Source: Termitomyces sp. T153
Lineage: Eukaryota > Basidiomycota > Agaricomycetes > Agaricales > Lyophyllaceae
DNA length: 64,000 nt
Direction: 5' to 3'
Assembly (NCBI GenBank): GCA_018296165.2
Contig: JACKQL020000135.1
Coordinates: forward strand, 1-64,000
The notes beneath the pieces were generated by a model. That model searched no databases and was not told where the DNA came from. It saw only the letters and a list, made by a program, of their open reading frames with translations. A program made the position numbers and the translations under genes. Each line of letters begins with the position of its first letter. The stretch's first letter is position 1. Shown here in pieces: positions 1-11,703 of this stretch.

Positions 1-648
1 AACAATGGAATCCACATCAGAGGAGGCACCAATCTAGGTAAGGGATGTTGTAAAGGTGCATCCCATCCTTCAGGCAGATGGGTTTCAGGAATAGCTTGAG
101 CAACAGTAGGCTGATTGACTGGTCCCAGCCTGTTGACTCTTCCATATACAGGCAGAGGTGGCACCATTCTAGGTAAGGCATTCTGCAAAGGAGCATCCCA
201 ATCTTCTGGCAAAACTGTTTCTGGAATGACCATAGCAGCTTGAGCAACAGCAGACTGATTGACTCTATTGCCTCTTCTCTGTATAGGAGCAGGTATAGGT
301 GGCACCACTCTGGGAATGGGATTCTGCAAAGGACCATCCCACCCTTCAGGCAAAACAGTTTCTGGAATGACCATAAGAAATGGATCATCAGTAGCAGCTG
401 CCTGCCTAATAGGTCTTTCTAAAGAGCCAGAAGCAGTGGCTATAGGTCTCAAACCCCCAGTTCCCATAGATTGATTGATACCCCCAGTTCCCATTTGAAG
501 TGGTGGGACAACCACAGTATTGATCTGTTCCAAAGATCTATTGTTTCTGTTTGCTCGACGATCATCAGGATCTGTCATTTGTAACTGTTCAAGTCTCCTT
601 TGATTCCTAGCTTGTTGCCTTTGGCTTTCAGGAGTAGTAGGTGGTTGC
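1..648 (-). pseudogene. Pro/Gln-rich repeat protein, copy 1 (runs off the window)
   Basis: Read on the minus strand, a frame opens just after a likely splice acceptor (GTGTTTCAG, complement of 649-657) and runs off the left edge. It starts RQPPTTPESQRQQARNQRR, followed by a Gln/Asn-rich stretch and at least three tandem units of about 40 residues with the core MVIPETVLPEGWDAPLQN and PLPRMVPPLP. I do not recognise the family, and there is no catalytic motif or signal peptide. The same protein is encoded by copy 2 at 1732-4034. This copy still has some CpG (for example CTCGACGATC near 553) and no stop in the part seen, so it may be the healthier copy. It could be a structural or gag-like protein of a repeat family; that is inference only. 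Confidence 0.6.
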
Positions 649-1225
649 CTGAAACACCCATTGTTAAGCAATTTAATAGTCAAAAACCATTAAAATTGAC
701 TTGCATGATGAGATATTTGATGTATCAACAGCTCAATGTGATAAAGGAGTTACTAATAAGCTTGTTAGTCAACATCAATCAATCAATAGATGTGACGAAA
801 CATACTTTGTCGTGTGGCCTCCTTTCCACAATCTCGGAAATGCCCATTGCTTAGTCATGCTGTGTCAAAAAACGCGCGAGGCGTGAAAAACAGTGTCCAC
901 TAAATTGCGTTTGGCCTTTTTCACAGGTGTAGACTAATTGACACCTTTTACACATAGTCAAAAGATAGTATTTATTCATTAAAGCTGTCTACTGTAATTT
1001 TTCTTCAAGAAAACATGTTCAAACGGCCAAAAACAGCCAACTTGTATCATGTTCACCTTTAAAAGGCAATTCTTATGTAAGAATTGGTCAGCATTAGTCA
1101 GGCTTACTTGAGCAGAGACCCAAAAAGGCATCCACACAGCCACTTTCCCACGTCCATCATCACATAATATATAGATGAGCTATGCCCCATGCCTTCGGCA
1201 CGGGCCTGTAGCTCTTGCTTCATCC
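649..1225 (-). repeat. Upstream flank of repeat-protein gene copy 1, shared with copy 2
   Basis: About 300 bp upstream of the copy 1 exon is nearly the same as the region upstream of copy 2 (4035-4360), including TTAAGCAATTTAA, AATCAATCAATA and AAAACGCG. The two loci are therefore copies of one larger repeat unit and not only of one exon. GCTTAAC just before the TTTCAG acceptor looks like a branch site. A 5' exon probably lies here but I cannot define it. Beyond about 1080 the similarity to copy 2 is lost. Confidence 0.6.
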
Positions 1226-1500
1226 CAGACCCAACCTCACTTTGTTTGGTTAGGTCCTTGTATTTCTAACTCAATGTTAAGTCCCAGACCCAACCTCACT
1301 TCATTTGGTTAGGTCTTTGTATTTCCAACTCAATGCTAAGTCCCAGACCCAACCTCACTTCCTTTGGTTAGGTCTTTGTATTTCCAACTCAATGCTAAGT
1401 CCCAGACCCAACCTCACTTTGTTTGGTTAGGTCTTTGTATTTCAAACTCAATGCTAAGTCCCAGACCCAACCTCACTTCATTTGGTTAGGCTTTTGTATT
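1226..1500. repeat. Minisatellite, about 59-bp unit, nearly five copies
   Basis: Units begin with TCCCAGACCCAACCTCACTT, continue TTTGGTTAGGTC, and end ACTCAATGCTAA. They differ by only a few substitutions (TTCATTTGG, TTCCTTTGG, TTTGTTTGG). The last unit breaks off at GGTTAGGC near 1494. The array overlaps no convincing gene. The stretch from 1501 to 1731 is AT-rich and shows nothing I can support. Confidence 0.9.
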
Positions 1501-1731
1501 TTGTTGACCAAGTGTTGCTTTTCTCTTACAATTCAATACACTGAGATTTCATGTATGAACCAATCATGTATCTATATTACATTATTAACAAAATACTACA
1601 ATGTCCACTGGTATATATTAGAGATGCTGAAAATTATAAAAGTTAGTACTAACCAACCAATTATTTAAACTGTCACACTTGTAGTCCTGCTGGATGGTTG
1701 GGTAGGGCAGGGTCCAAGTCTTCTGCAGGTC

Positions 1732-4034
1732 TCATTGAGCAGGATCAACATATTCCAAGCCATCATCAGAAGACATGTCATCCTGAGGACCCAATGGATC
1801 ATCAAGGGGAGGATCCAATTGCTCTGCTAGTTGATGTTGAGCAGGATCAACATATGCTAAGTCATCCTCAGAAGGTATATCATTTTGAGGACCTAAATCA
1901 TTGAAATCCTCTTCCAGATCAGCTTCATGTTGCTGTTCCCAGCCTTGAAAGATTCTTTGAGCCATAGCTGCATTCAAAGGCCTATGTTTAGGATTCAGAT
2001 CAATATGCTATTGAACTTTGTTAATTAAAGTAGGATTTTGAAGTAGTCTTGAACTGACCTCTGCTCTGAATAGCTCTTCTTCCTGTCTTGCTCTCTCCTA
2101 TCTTTCCTGGCTCAAAATAGCCAATGCCTGTTGCCTTTCCTGATCTTGTCTCTGTCACGACCCGTTCCCTGAAGCCCCGTACACCGCCTGACAAACCCCC
2201 ACTCCCCTAGAACCCCCCCCCGACACTTTGTCGAACTTCCCCAGCACTCTGCGCCAACTCCAGCTAACTCTGACACATTCTTGGCTAACTCCGACAGCCC
2301 CCTGGCCAACTCCAATGTCTTCCCCGCAGCCACCGGCACTTCCCCTGGACTTCCTGAGCCCCTGGGACCACTCCCCGCCATGCCTGACCCCATTACACGT
2401 CATCAACTCGACACCCTGGCTCCCCCAACTTACCCTGGGGTATCACAACAACCTCGGAATGGACCGCATCACAATTGATCCCATCAACATATCAACATGG
2501 CCTATTCTCTGGTCATAACCAACACCTGTCGACTCCGCTGAGCTCCGCCAAGCCCCACCACCACAGCCAACATCCCCAAAGCTCTTCAGTAGTCAGTATA
2601 TAAGACATAGAGTAGCTCCTCATACTCTAGTCTTGAGATTACCTACTTCCCTACATACTGGCCTTTCCTGATGTGTTCCTGATTGTTTCTTCTCGTGTTT
2701 TGTGTCCTGTGTCTTGTTTTCCTTATTCTCAGTCTCCCGGTCTTATCTTGTCTCTGTTCCATTATCTTTTTGTTATCATTCTGTGTCTCCGCCTGAATCT
2801 ATTCTCATTTTCATCTCATTTTCATCTCATTTCATTTGACTCTGTCTTGTCCCATTTGATTCTGTCTATTGTGTTCAAGTCCTCTTGACCATAATGTCCT
2901 CACAACTCCACAGTTACGATTATGAACCTCCAACACTCGTTACCAACCCTGGACCCTGCTATACACTCAGCTCCGAACCCCATCAACCCCTGTTGATCCC
3001 CCATCAGAACTCTGGCTCTGCTCCTGTCATCCACATAGCCTCCGCCTCCTCTGCACCTGCAATACTCACACGGACTTATGCCTGAACCCCGCCAAGCCCG
3101 TCCCCCTTCCCTGCAACTCATCCTCTACTCCTCCAGACCTCCCCGGACTTGCTCGGATCAATTTCTCCTGGCTATCCTCACAAGTCCCCAGTGTTTGGAA
3201 AACCTCCGAGTGCCTGGTTGTCAGTGCAGGGAATCACGTCCACCTAGTAAGGACTCGCTCAGTGTAGCTGAGCCCCCATGGTCAGTGGAACCTGACAGTC
3301 TCCATCTTTGTTGCTCTTGCAACACTGCTAGTGCCTCTTGTTGTTCCCTCTCCTGCTCTGTACCCATAACAATATGCCTTAGTCTTTGTTGCTCTTGCAA
3401 GATTGCCAGTGCCTGCTCTTGTTGCCTCTGTCTCAGCCTTTGTTGCTCTTCCAACAGTGCTTGGGGAGCAAGTGGAGCTGGTACCATTATAAGCTCTAGT
3501 AAAAGAGGATTTCTGACCCATCTATGTATAGGAGCAGGCAACAGTGGCACCATTCTAGGTAAGGGATTCTGTAAAGGAGCATCCCAACCTTCTGGCAAAA
3601 CTGTTTCTGGAATGACCATAGCAGCTTGAGCAACAGCAGACTGATTGAGTCTATTGCCTTTTCTCTGTACAGGAGGAGGTAGAGCTGGCACCACTCTAGG
3701 TATGGGATTCTGCAAAGGAGCATCTCACCCTTCAGACAAAACAGTTTCTGGAATGACCATATAAAATGAATCAGCAGCAGCTGCTGCTTGCCTAATAGGT
3801 CTTCTCAAAGAGCCAGAAGCAGTGGCTATAGGTCTCAAACCCCCAGTTCCCATAGATTGATTGATACCCCCAGGCCCCAATTGAAGTAGTGGGACAACCA
3901 CAGTATTGATCTGTTCCAAAGATCTATTGTTTCTAATTGCTTGATGATTGTCAGGATTTGTCATTTGTAACTGTTCAAGTCTTCTTTGATTCCTAGCTTG
4001 TTGCCTTTGGCTTTCAGGAGTAGTAGGTGGTTGC
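1732..4034 (-). pseudogene. Pro/Gln-rich repeat protein, copy 2, split by a solo LTR
   Basis: The minus-strand exon begins after an acceptor (GATATTTTAG, complement of 4035-4044). It encodes a Gln/Asn-rich N-terminus, units with the core MVIPETVLPEGWDAPLQN, then a strongly charged Q/R/E region that looks like a coiled coil (LEEQQRLRQRQQEQALAIL), and an acidic C-terminus (EDDLAYVDPAQ) ending at a TGA at 1732-1734. The 1145-bp LTR at 2153-3297 sits inside the coding frame. If the LTR and one 5-bp duplicate are ignored, the frame reads through from EQQRWR to QERQQALAIL, so the insertion is precise. Stops: TGA at 3725 replaces the Trp of PEGW, and two TAG codons lie left of the LTR. Function unknown. 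Confidence 0.75.
2153..3297 (+). mobile_element. Solo LTR, family 2 (copy i), young, CpG-rich
   Basis: The sequence starts TGTCACGACC and ends GAACCTGACA (TG...CA) and is 1145 bp long. It is flanked by a perfect 5-bp target duplication GTCTC (2148-2152 and 3298-3302), typical of Ty3/gypsy-type integration. A TATATAAG box lies at 2597-2604, followed by the conserved GAGTAGCTCCTCATACTC, the likely start region of the element transcript. Other copies are at 29766-30924, 47403-48452, 51484-52639, 58152-59046 and, antisense and broken, 20391-22130. This copy keeps many CpGs (15 in 2153-2520 by hand count) where copy v has none, so it is the youngest. Its internal region is absent, implying LTR-LTR recombination. 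Confidence 0.9.
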
Positions 4035-4566
4035 CTAAAATATCCATTGTTAAGCAATTTAACAGTCAAAAACCATTAAAATTGACTTGCATGATGAGAT
4101 ATTTGATGTATCAATAGCTCAATGTGGTTAAGGAGTTACTAATAAGCTTGTTAGTCAACATCAATCAATCAATAATGTGACCAAACATACTTTGTCGTGT
4201 GGCCTCCTTTCCACAACTTTCAAAATGCCCATTGTTTGGTCATGTTGTGTTAAAAAACGCGTGAGGCATGAAAAACAGTGTCCACTAAATTGCGTTTGGC
4301 CTGTTTCACATGTGCAGGCTATTTGGCATGTTTCACACATAGTCAAAAGATAGTATATATTCAGTAAAGTTGTATACTATAATTTTTTTTGGAAAAAACC
4401 TGTTCCAAGTGCGAAAAACAGCCAAGCTGCCCAAAAAGGAAGGTTCTTGGTCAGCAGCTGACAAATTTTAGTCAGCACAATCCAAAGTCGTCGCATATAT
4501 TTGAGCGCACAGCCACTTTCCCAGGAGTCGTCCCATATATTATAGATGCTGAGTGGAAGTGGTTTT
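4035..4566 (-). repeat. Upstream flank of repeat-protein gene copy 2
   Basis: About 300 bp (4035-4360) match the flank of copy 1 (649-960), after which the copies diverge. No ORF with recognisable content is seen. The rest up to 4571 shows nothing else I can support. Confidence 0.55.
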
Positions 4567-4571
4567 GATCA

Positions 4572-4691
4572 TAGGTATGGGAGGAGGTATTCAAGTGGGC
4601 TTGACTGGCCTAGGGCTGCTTCCTTTGTGAGTTCATCTGCCCTTTTGTTTGGACCAAAATCCACATGGCTGAGTGACCAGTGAACTGGTAA
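4572..4691 (-). pseudogene. Fragment of non-LTR retrotransposon RNase H
   Basis: The minus strand reads VHWSLSHVDFGPNKRADELT followed by KEAALGQSSPLEYLLPYL. This fits the C-terminal part of the RNase H domain found after reverse transcriptase in fungal LINEs, where the family pattern is W-x-P-G-H-x-G-x-x-G-N-E-x-A-D-x-x-A-K-x-A. Only about 40 residues remain; the G-N-E region is degraded to GPNK and the Asp of RADEL is kept. It lies just upstream of the chromovirus LTR, which probably inserted into or next to an old LINE 3' end. Confidence 0.6.
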
Positions 4692-4745
4692 CCTTATGAC
4701 ACCTCATGTATATGGAGTCCACCCCCTGCCTGCAATGCTTGCAGT

Positions 4746-5115
4746 TGTTAGGGGACTTCCATTTCTGACCTCCACAGCCTATTCCAGCATCCCCACAGCT
4801 TGTTCAACATCTCTGGGGCTCATTTCAGAACCCTGGAGATTTCCAGAGAACTGCAGAGTTCTCCATATTACCTCACCAATTATTGTCCTAGGGTTAGGAC
4901 TAGCTCTGGCCTTCTGTACAGTAGTTCCCACACCTCTGCCACCCACTGATGTGCCACACTAAGCAGTGGGGATCCTTAGACTTGTTCTCTTTGGATTACC
5001 CTCTGATATGTGATTAGTTACTGATTGTATTGTCATCTACTCTTGCTAATATACTTTGGATTTCCCTCTGCTAGCTGTGTGACTCTGATTCACTGCCCCA
5101 GAGGTTGCCCTTACA
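4746..5115 (+). mobile_element. 5' LTR of chromovirus element A (family 1)
   Basis: A 370-bp sequence running TGTTAGGGGACTTCC ... GAGGTTGCCCTTACA. It matches the LTRs at 29387-29755, 45502-45841, 59572-59941 (minus) and 59954-60322. The family consensus start is TGTCAGGGGACTTCC, so C has become T at the fourth base here. Immediately 3' comes GCAGAACAAGTCTCC, the same leader as in the other copies, and the gag ATG lies about 106 bp downstream. Confidence 0.85.
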
Positions 5116-5221
5116 GCAGAACAAGTCTCCCAAAACTGGTCTGGAAGCCCCTCATAGCTGCAAGGAACCTCTGAGCCACTATCTGTTGCTTCTCCACCAG
5201 GATTAAGTACCACAGAGTTCT

Positions 5222-6483
5222 ATGTCTCAGCTTGCCAACCCAGACACACCCTTGGAGGCCCCAGCCCTGCAGAACAAAGCCTGGACCCACCTGCTACACC
5301 TAGAAACTCAGGTGCAATTAACACAATCATCTCACACTCACCATACAACCAAACTCTCTACCCTCCACCAAACCACAGATCTTATCTCCCAGTTGCTCCA
5401 GGCACTGCTTGAATGCCTAACTCCTACCCCTACACCTTTCCCAGCTGCAGAACCAGCCCTGACCACATCTGCACCCATCTCTAGAGCTCTGGTGACCCTA
5501 TAGCTGCAGATCCTATGCTCTGCACTACCAGATGCATATGATGGTGCTCACTCCAGTGGGGAACATTTTCTCCAATCCTGCCTCACCTACATCCACCTCA
5601 ATAGAGATGCCTTTGACTCCAATGTATTGAAAATAGCCTGGGTACTGTCATACATGAAGACTGGACAGGCCTCCACCTACATATTGTGAGTTTTCCATTG
5701 ACCTGGAGGCGTTGGAAGTTTCCTGGACTGGGCTGCCTTTGAGAAGGACTTCTGCATGGAGTTCTTCCCACTAGACCCTGCCAAGACCATGGCCTTGACA
5801 CTATGCAACAGAGAGCAATATAGGCAAGGGAAGCATATGCAGGATGAGTACATTAACTTGTTCTGAGCTCTTGTTGAGCAGGCTGCTTACTCCAACAGCC
5901 TTCATTTATACCTCACTTTCTAGAATGGCCTGCACCCCACACTGGTGGAATGCATTGACAATCTTGTGGAGGACTGCCTAGACAATGAAAAGGTTGCTTC
6001 ATGGTATGAGGTGGCCCAGGATCAGTGGCAACTCATGGAGATCTGGAGAGAGCTCCACCACCCACATTCCATGCTGCACTCAGCTCTAGTCACCAGTCTC
6101 CACCACCCCACACCTGCTTGCTCTATGCTGGCCCCTACTCCTGCCATCCCTGCAACACAACTCCTGCTATCCCTGCAACACAACTCCTGCCACCAGGTAT
6201 TCTTATAGATGTGGACACAGCCAGACAGCTCCATGCTATGCCACTACTGTGCCAGAGATGCTAGAAGCCTGGGCACTTTGCACAACACTGCCCCTTGGGT
6301 CTGGAGGTATGTTACCTCTCCACAGTGGAGCAGGAGGAACTCCTCCTGCAGCTGCTGGCTGCAAAGGATGCTATCAGAGCTCCATCACCAGATGAGCCAA
6401 CACCAGAGTTGATCCCAGAAGAGATCAGCACATGTGTGTCACCCCTAGAGCTGAAGGAGGATTTTTAGTTGAGCAACAGATGA
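5222..6483 (+). pseudogene. gag of chromovirus element A
   Basis: The ATG begins MSQLANPDTPLEAPA. A short coiled-coil-like N-terminus (LETQVQLTQ, LISQLLQALLECL) is followed by a Pro/Ala linker, a Ty3-type capsid domain (FEKDFCMEFFPLDPAKT, DEYINLF, NGLHPTLVE) and a decayed CCHC knuckle (CQRC near 6250, reduced from CQRCQKPGHFAQHC in element B). Gag would assemble the retrotransposon particle in the cytoplasm. Several in-frame stops are present (after ALVTL, within the capsid domain and in EEDF-stop), so it is dead. The final TGA (6481-6483) overlaps a pol ATG (6480-6482) as ATGA, exactly as in element B. Confidence 0.8.
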
Positions 6484-7890
6484 GGTGTACACTTCCATCA
6501 CTGAGTGCTAACAGGTTCTCATGTCTGTCAATAGAAAATGAAATTGCCTTTTCCAATGCCCTTCATTCTGAAACAGAAGAGCCCCAATTTTCCCCTCCAG
6601 ATGTACAAATACCAACTCTGGAGCCTAGCTGAGCTCCCCAACACCTCCTAGGGTCCACCAGCACTGCCCTACCTGGGCATGCTAAATGCCCTGGCAGTAC
6701 ATAATAGCTTCCAGCTAGTCTGCCAACTCCCTGCACCTTGATGTGGAGATAGAGACCATGAATACCCAGCAAACCTGTAGAGTCACTGCTCTTTTGGATA
6801 GCAGAGTGACAGGACTGTTCTTGGACTCAGAGTCCATCAAATGCTACAGCCTGACCACACAGCCCCTCCCCAAGCCCATTCCAGTCTACAACATTGATGA
6901 AACACCCTTTAAAGCAGGTGCCATCAGCTCTGTAGTTGACCTTGTCCTCTATTATTGGAATCATGTGGAGCATGCTGCTTTTGCTGTTACCAGCTTGGGT
7001 TGGCAGGACATAATCCTTGGTTTCACATGGCTCTATGAGCACAAACCCAAAGTAGATTGGACTAAGGGAGAGGTAACCATAAGCAGGTGCCCTCAAAAGT
7101 GCTCTGCCTGCACTGCAGAGGACAGGGAAGAACACCAGGCTCATGTTTGAGAGTGTGCAGCCATCTGCACATGTCATGCTGGCCCTCTCCTCTTTGCTAA
7201 TCTGGACCTTCTGAATTCCTCACCTCTGGCATTCCCTTGTAGAGAGGCCCTCTACAAGGACAACTGGAGTAGTGGCAGAGCCCTGGAGGAGGAGCATGGA
7301 GAGGAGTTTGGTGGCCTACACAAGCTGGAGCTCCCAGACAAAGTAGTAGAGGTGGGGGACCAGATCTATGCTACCACTGTACACCCACTGCCCTCCATTG
7401 CAGAGATCTGGGCTAGCCAGACCACATCCCAGCAGCTGGCCCAGGCATTTGCTGCTAATGCTGCACCCCAAGAGTTCTGAGATGTTGTACCCCCCTACCT
7501 CCATGTGTTCAAGGATGTGTTCTCTAAAGCCTTGTTTGACTTGCTCCCAGAGTGCAAGCAGTGGGACCATGCCATTGAACTGCTGCCTGATTCCACACCC
7601 TCCAGCTGTAAGGTCTACCTGCTAGTGCCCAGGGAGCAGGATGAGCTTGATGCCTTCCTGCAAGAGAACCTAGACTCCAGTCACATTTGCCCTTCCAAGT
7701 CTCTGATGGCTTCTCCTGTCTTCTTCATCAAGACAAAGGATGGCTTGCTCTGATTGGTCCAGGATTATTGGGTTCTCAACACCATAAAGGTGAAGAACTG
7801 CTACCCCCTCCCCCTCATCTCTGAGCTCATCAACAATCTCCAAGGTGCATGATACTTCACTTAACTGGATGTCTGGTGGGGCTACAGTTA
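6480..7890 (+). pseudogene. pol of element A: protease and start of RT, 3' truncated
   Basis: An aspartic protease segment (6743-7150) shows the active-site region as ALLDSRVTGLFLD; the family has DSG, so the catalytic Gly is now Arg. The flap/ILGF-W region follows (DIILGFTWLYEHKPKVDWTK). Then come the linker to RT (CKVYLLVPREQDELDAFLQE, a typical RT N-terminus) and KTKDGLL. Sequence similarity to element B stops at about 7890 in the RT palm, and the KDZ region begins. Several in-frame stops are present. RT, RNase H, integrase and the 3' LTR of this copy are absent. Confidence 0.8.
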
Positions 7891-7933
7891 TGAGCTAGTA
7901 GTTGGAGAAAGTAGGACTTTTACGGCAGCAGAA

Positions 7934-10900
7934 TCAACAATGTATACTACACATGACATTGTTCCAAAGTAGTAAGGTTGCAAATCCACTATAAAAAGGG
8001 CAGTTCTGGTTGGCATGGTGGATATGATGTGCATAGCAAATCTGGCATGGCAGATGGGATGTGCATGGCAAATCCAGTATATATGGCATAATCAGCCATT
8101 TGTTCATCCCATTGCACTCTCCATTACAAAGATGTTGTTGCCCTTTGAGGAAGGTAAAATCATTGTATACCCCTCTGAACTTATGAGTTGCCAAAGAACT
8201 CAGTTCATGCCACATGGCCACCTTTTTGTCAGCATAGGCTTGGAGGCCTTTCTTCTTGGCTGACATGCCCCTCTTGGACCAGATTTCTGCCTGCTTAAGG
8301 AAATAGCAAACAGTCCATTCCATTTCACTGGTCACAAGCTGACATTCTTCTGTCCATCTGTTTTGTTGTGCTCTTGCATGGAGGTAGTGCATCCAATGGA
8401 CTGGTGAGATTGGTTATGAATTTGATACTAGAAAATTGAAGAGGAAAGTGGGCTAATGCATTGACAACAAATGAACAGATATGGTGAATGAACAGAATTG
8501 GTGGGTGGATTAAGAATGATATGATGGATATCTGAGCAGAAAGCAACTTACATTTACAGAGAGTTTCAGGGTCATCTTTCATATCTGGATTAGCTTGCCA
8601 TATCCAAGAAACCTTTATTCTTGATGATCCAGGAATATTTGGATCACATATAGCCATGCTTGCTGCAAGATCCACTTTCTGCAGAATGCAATATTTTTTA
8701 TTGAATGTGGAATGTATGCCTAATTGCATAAGAGCACTGCAAAATTTTCTATAGGCCTTGGCTTTGATAGAAATGGCTGCCTGAATATTGTTAATTGACA
8801 CTCTGGCTTGGGTTTTGACACTTGCTTGGAGCAACCTGGACAACATGAGAATACATGAAAGATTTTTCAGCAATGAGCTCTTGGAGTGCTTGAATATGCC
8901 TTTTGATTTGAAGCAAATGCAATTGCCTTTCAATACTGGACAGGTCTGAGTGATCACCAGCAATTGTTAATGATAAGGATATTTCAAAGTCTTCTGGTGC
9001 AGCAGAATCCAGTTCTAACAGCAGATCCAGTCTGGCAAGCAGGTTCACCACTGGATATGACAATGTTTCATTGTGATCTGACATTTCTTCATCAAATGCA
9101 CCAGGATTCTCATCTACCTCAAGTGGTGTAGTCCTTTGTGAATTGGAAGAATAACCATGCCCATGCTTGGCTTGAAAAGCAGTCAGAACATTCAGTTGAA
9201 TCCTTAACAATTCTCTGTCTGCTTCAACTTTTTGTCACTCATCCTCCCATGCCTGCTGACTCATCTGACAGACATGGTCTTGCAATGCAATCCTGATATA
9301 ACACTTAGTGTAACAGTGGTGAAACTATCTGGGTTTGACTCACTGCCATTCTTCAATGTCAAGTGCAAGTTGGATCCAGAATGTATCAGTATTTGGCATC
9401 TGGCCCCCAGCTTCCAATCTGGCATCCGCCAGATTACCACTATGTCTTGCTTGGAGGCCTCTTGTTCAAGCCTTAAGGATGTCCACTGCCTTTTTCTCTT
9501 GGTCCCTCAGACTTTCAGCAATAGTGATCTCAGCCTCCCAGCTTAATATCAGTTCTGCTGAGATTCCCATGGACTGTTCAGCAAAATAATGAACAGCAGC
9601 CTCCCTCATCTCAATGGCTGTCAGGTATATTTGGCATAGAGAAGGAACCATATCAAGTAACTTCTTCCAGTTAAAGTTACACATATAATTGTCAAGGATT
9701 TCTGCTGGATGTGCAAGAGTAGCAGTTTGCACCATCTGTGAAACTTCATTGAGAGTAGACCAAAGACTTTTGATTATCTCCCCAGCAATGTGGCCAACTC
9801 CTGGAATAAATGATGGGGCAAAGCAGAAAAAGCAATTTTCTTTGTGGCCATGGACATGAAGGAGGCTGATTGCATAGTCAACCAGTAGATTATTTATCTG
9901 GTAAAGCTTCCCCCACCTCTGCTAATTGTTTGAAAAACTTGACACACCACTGGCATGCTATGTCATATATCAGCAAGAGATGCTTAATAGATTCCATGTT
10001 GCTTGTCTTCAGTGCACATGTGATGGAAGAGTCTGTATACACTTAGCCTTCACCACAGGTTAAGTTTGTTCCACTGTTGAGAGCAAAGCAGCCATGGCAG
10101 GTGCATGCTGTTGCAACAACTCCAGTAATGTCACATGATTTGTTCAATAGAAGTGCCTTTTCAATGGCCTTGAATGTGTTTTCACAAGGAGCTCCATTGC
10201 AATGGACCCACCAGATGGCTGGAGTGGAGGTTAATAGCAGACAGCAGATGGCAGATGGCAGATATTGGACAGTGGACATGGGCAATTTAGATGCAAACAT
10301 TGATAGTCAATCAATAATGGCACATGTTAGCAATCTGAGGAAAAACTCACCATCAGTCTATCCTTTGCAAACTTAAGATATTCATCAAGTTCATCCCTCC
10401 TGAGCATCATTCCACCTCCTTTGGAATGCCATATGACCTGAGCAGGATTATGATGATGGACATGATCTGCCTTGAAGTTTCCATCCATTATCAATGAGCA
10501 ATTGAACTTCCACTGAAATAAATCTTCTTCCCAGTTTGATGGACTATTCACTCCTGGTTGAGGGCAAGTGGGACAGAATATTGCAAGCTCACCATGCTCT
10601 GGTGCCATTGGTTCTTTTGTCTCATCATGTCCAAAACCTGCCCATTTCAATTTTTTAACCAGTGCCATGAATGCAAAAGTTGTCATAATTCACAATAGAG
10701 GTTATCTACTTCACCTGAAGAAGCAATTGATGAAGTGATCCTTGCAAGTTTCTGCCAATACTGATAAGCAGAGGCTTTGCACTCTAAATTAGTCAGACAA
10801 AAAATCATCCAGAACAGCTGTTGTAAAATATGTTCTTGTCCTGTTGAATGTGCTGGGAATCAGCTGGGAGTGAATGACATCCTCAACCCAGACATCTTGG

Positions 10901-11703
10901 CCAGAACACTTGCATGCAACAACACTGATGTAGTACACACCAGTTGTGTGTACAATGTGTGCAATCAGGTTTCTAAAGCAATCAATTCTCTCAATATGGC
11001 ACTCATATGCAGATGACAGATTGAAACCAGCAGTGGCTGCAGAAGGAGGAACTCCATCAACATGAGCAGTATGATTTTCCTCCATTTCTTGTGGTCCATG
11101 TGAAGGAACATCCTCCATTGGTACTTGTTTCAATGGCAGTTCTCCACCTTCCATGGTATCATTGTCCTCTAGTTCCTGTTGCTCCTCCTCTAGTATCTGA
11201 ATTCTAGCCAGAATTTTGGCATGTGAGGTAGGCATAGAGACATTTGATGGATTTGACCCCAGATCCATGGAATCTGCTGATAAAAACTGTTGCTCCTGCT
11301 GCAGCAACAGATTGGACAGCAGATCTGCCACCCTGTGGGATGGATCCACTGCTAAAAACTGCATTTCCACTAGCAGATCTGGTGTTGGAAACATGTTGCT
11401 AATGATCCCTGTTTTTACATTGATATCAATTGGTTCATCATGACCTGTATTAGTAATTTCAGCATGCCTGATAACACTGTGACAATGTGGACATACTCTG
11501 GATGGCTTGCAGGAAGTCTTGCTCTTTAATGTCATTTTTTCATTCATAGTCCTCAAGTCATGCCACCATTGCAATTGTGAATTGCATAGTGGGGAACATA
11601 GAGATAGCCACCTGCATGAGATAAGTTCATGGGGTGGAAGTATTTGCCATTCCATATCTCTGGTCAGTGAAGTGGGTTGGACTGGTGTGTTTGGCATAAA
11701 CAC
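7934..11703 (-). pseudogene. KDZ-type DNA transposase (decayed, multi-exon)
   Basis: Minus-strand fragments in correct order match the KDZ (Kyakuja-Dileera-Zisupton) transposase family common in mushrooms. The N-terminal part (11703-10789) ends CFRNLIAHIVHTTGVYY, STFNRTRTYFTTAVLDDF. Next are ELAIFCPTCPQPGVN and MDGNFKADH (10686-10327), then the core DITGVVATACTCHGCFALNS (10300-10060), LHVHGHKENCFFCFAP and GEIIKSLWSTLNEV (about 9870-9750), LDNYMCNFNWKKLLDMVPSL, and the helical C-terminus (9210-8325; DLAASMAICDPNIPGSSRIK). A last exon contains QAYADKKVAMWHELSSLA (8392-8150). The Arg normally present in the core (ARHGC) reads CTCHGC here, a CpG-type loss. There are frame changes and stops throughout, so it is non-functional. 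The protein would cut and paste a large DNA transposon. Confidence 0.85.

Noticed and set aside
1226..1500. Possible CRISPR array
   Set aside because: The repeated units are contiguous with no unique spacers, and the genome is eukaryotic; it is a minisatellite.
3078..3629. Plus-strand ORF of 183 codons
   Set aside because: It crosses the end of the solo LTR into the antisense strand of the repeat-protein gene, so it is a chance fusion frame.
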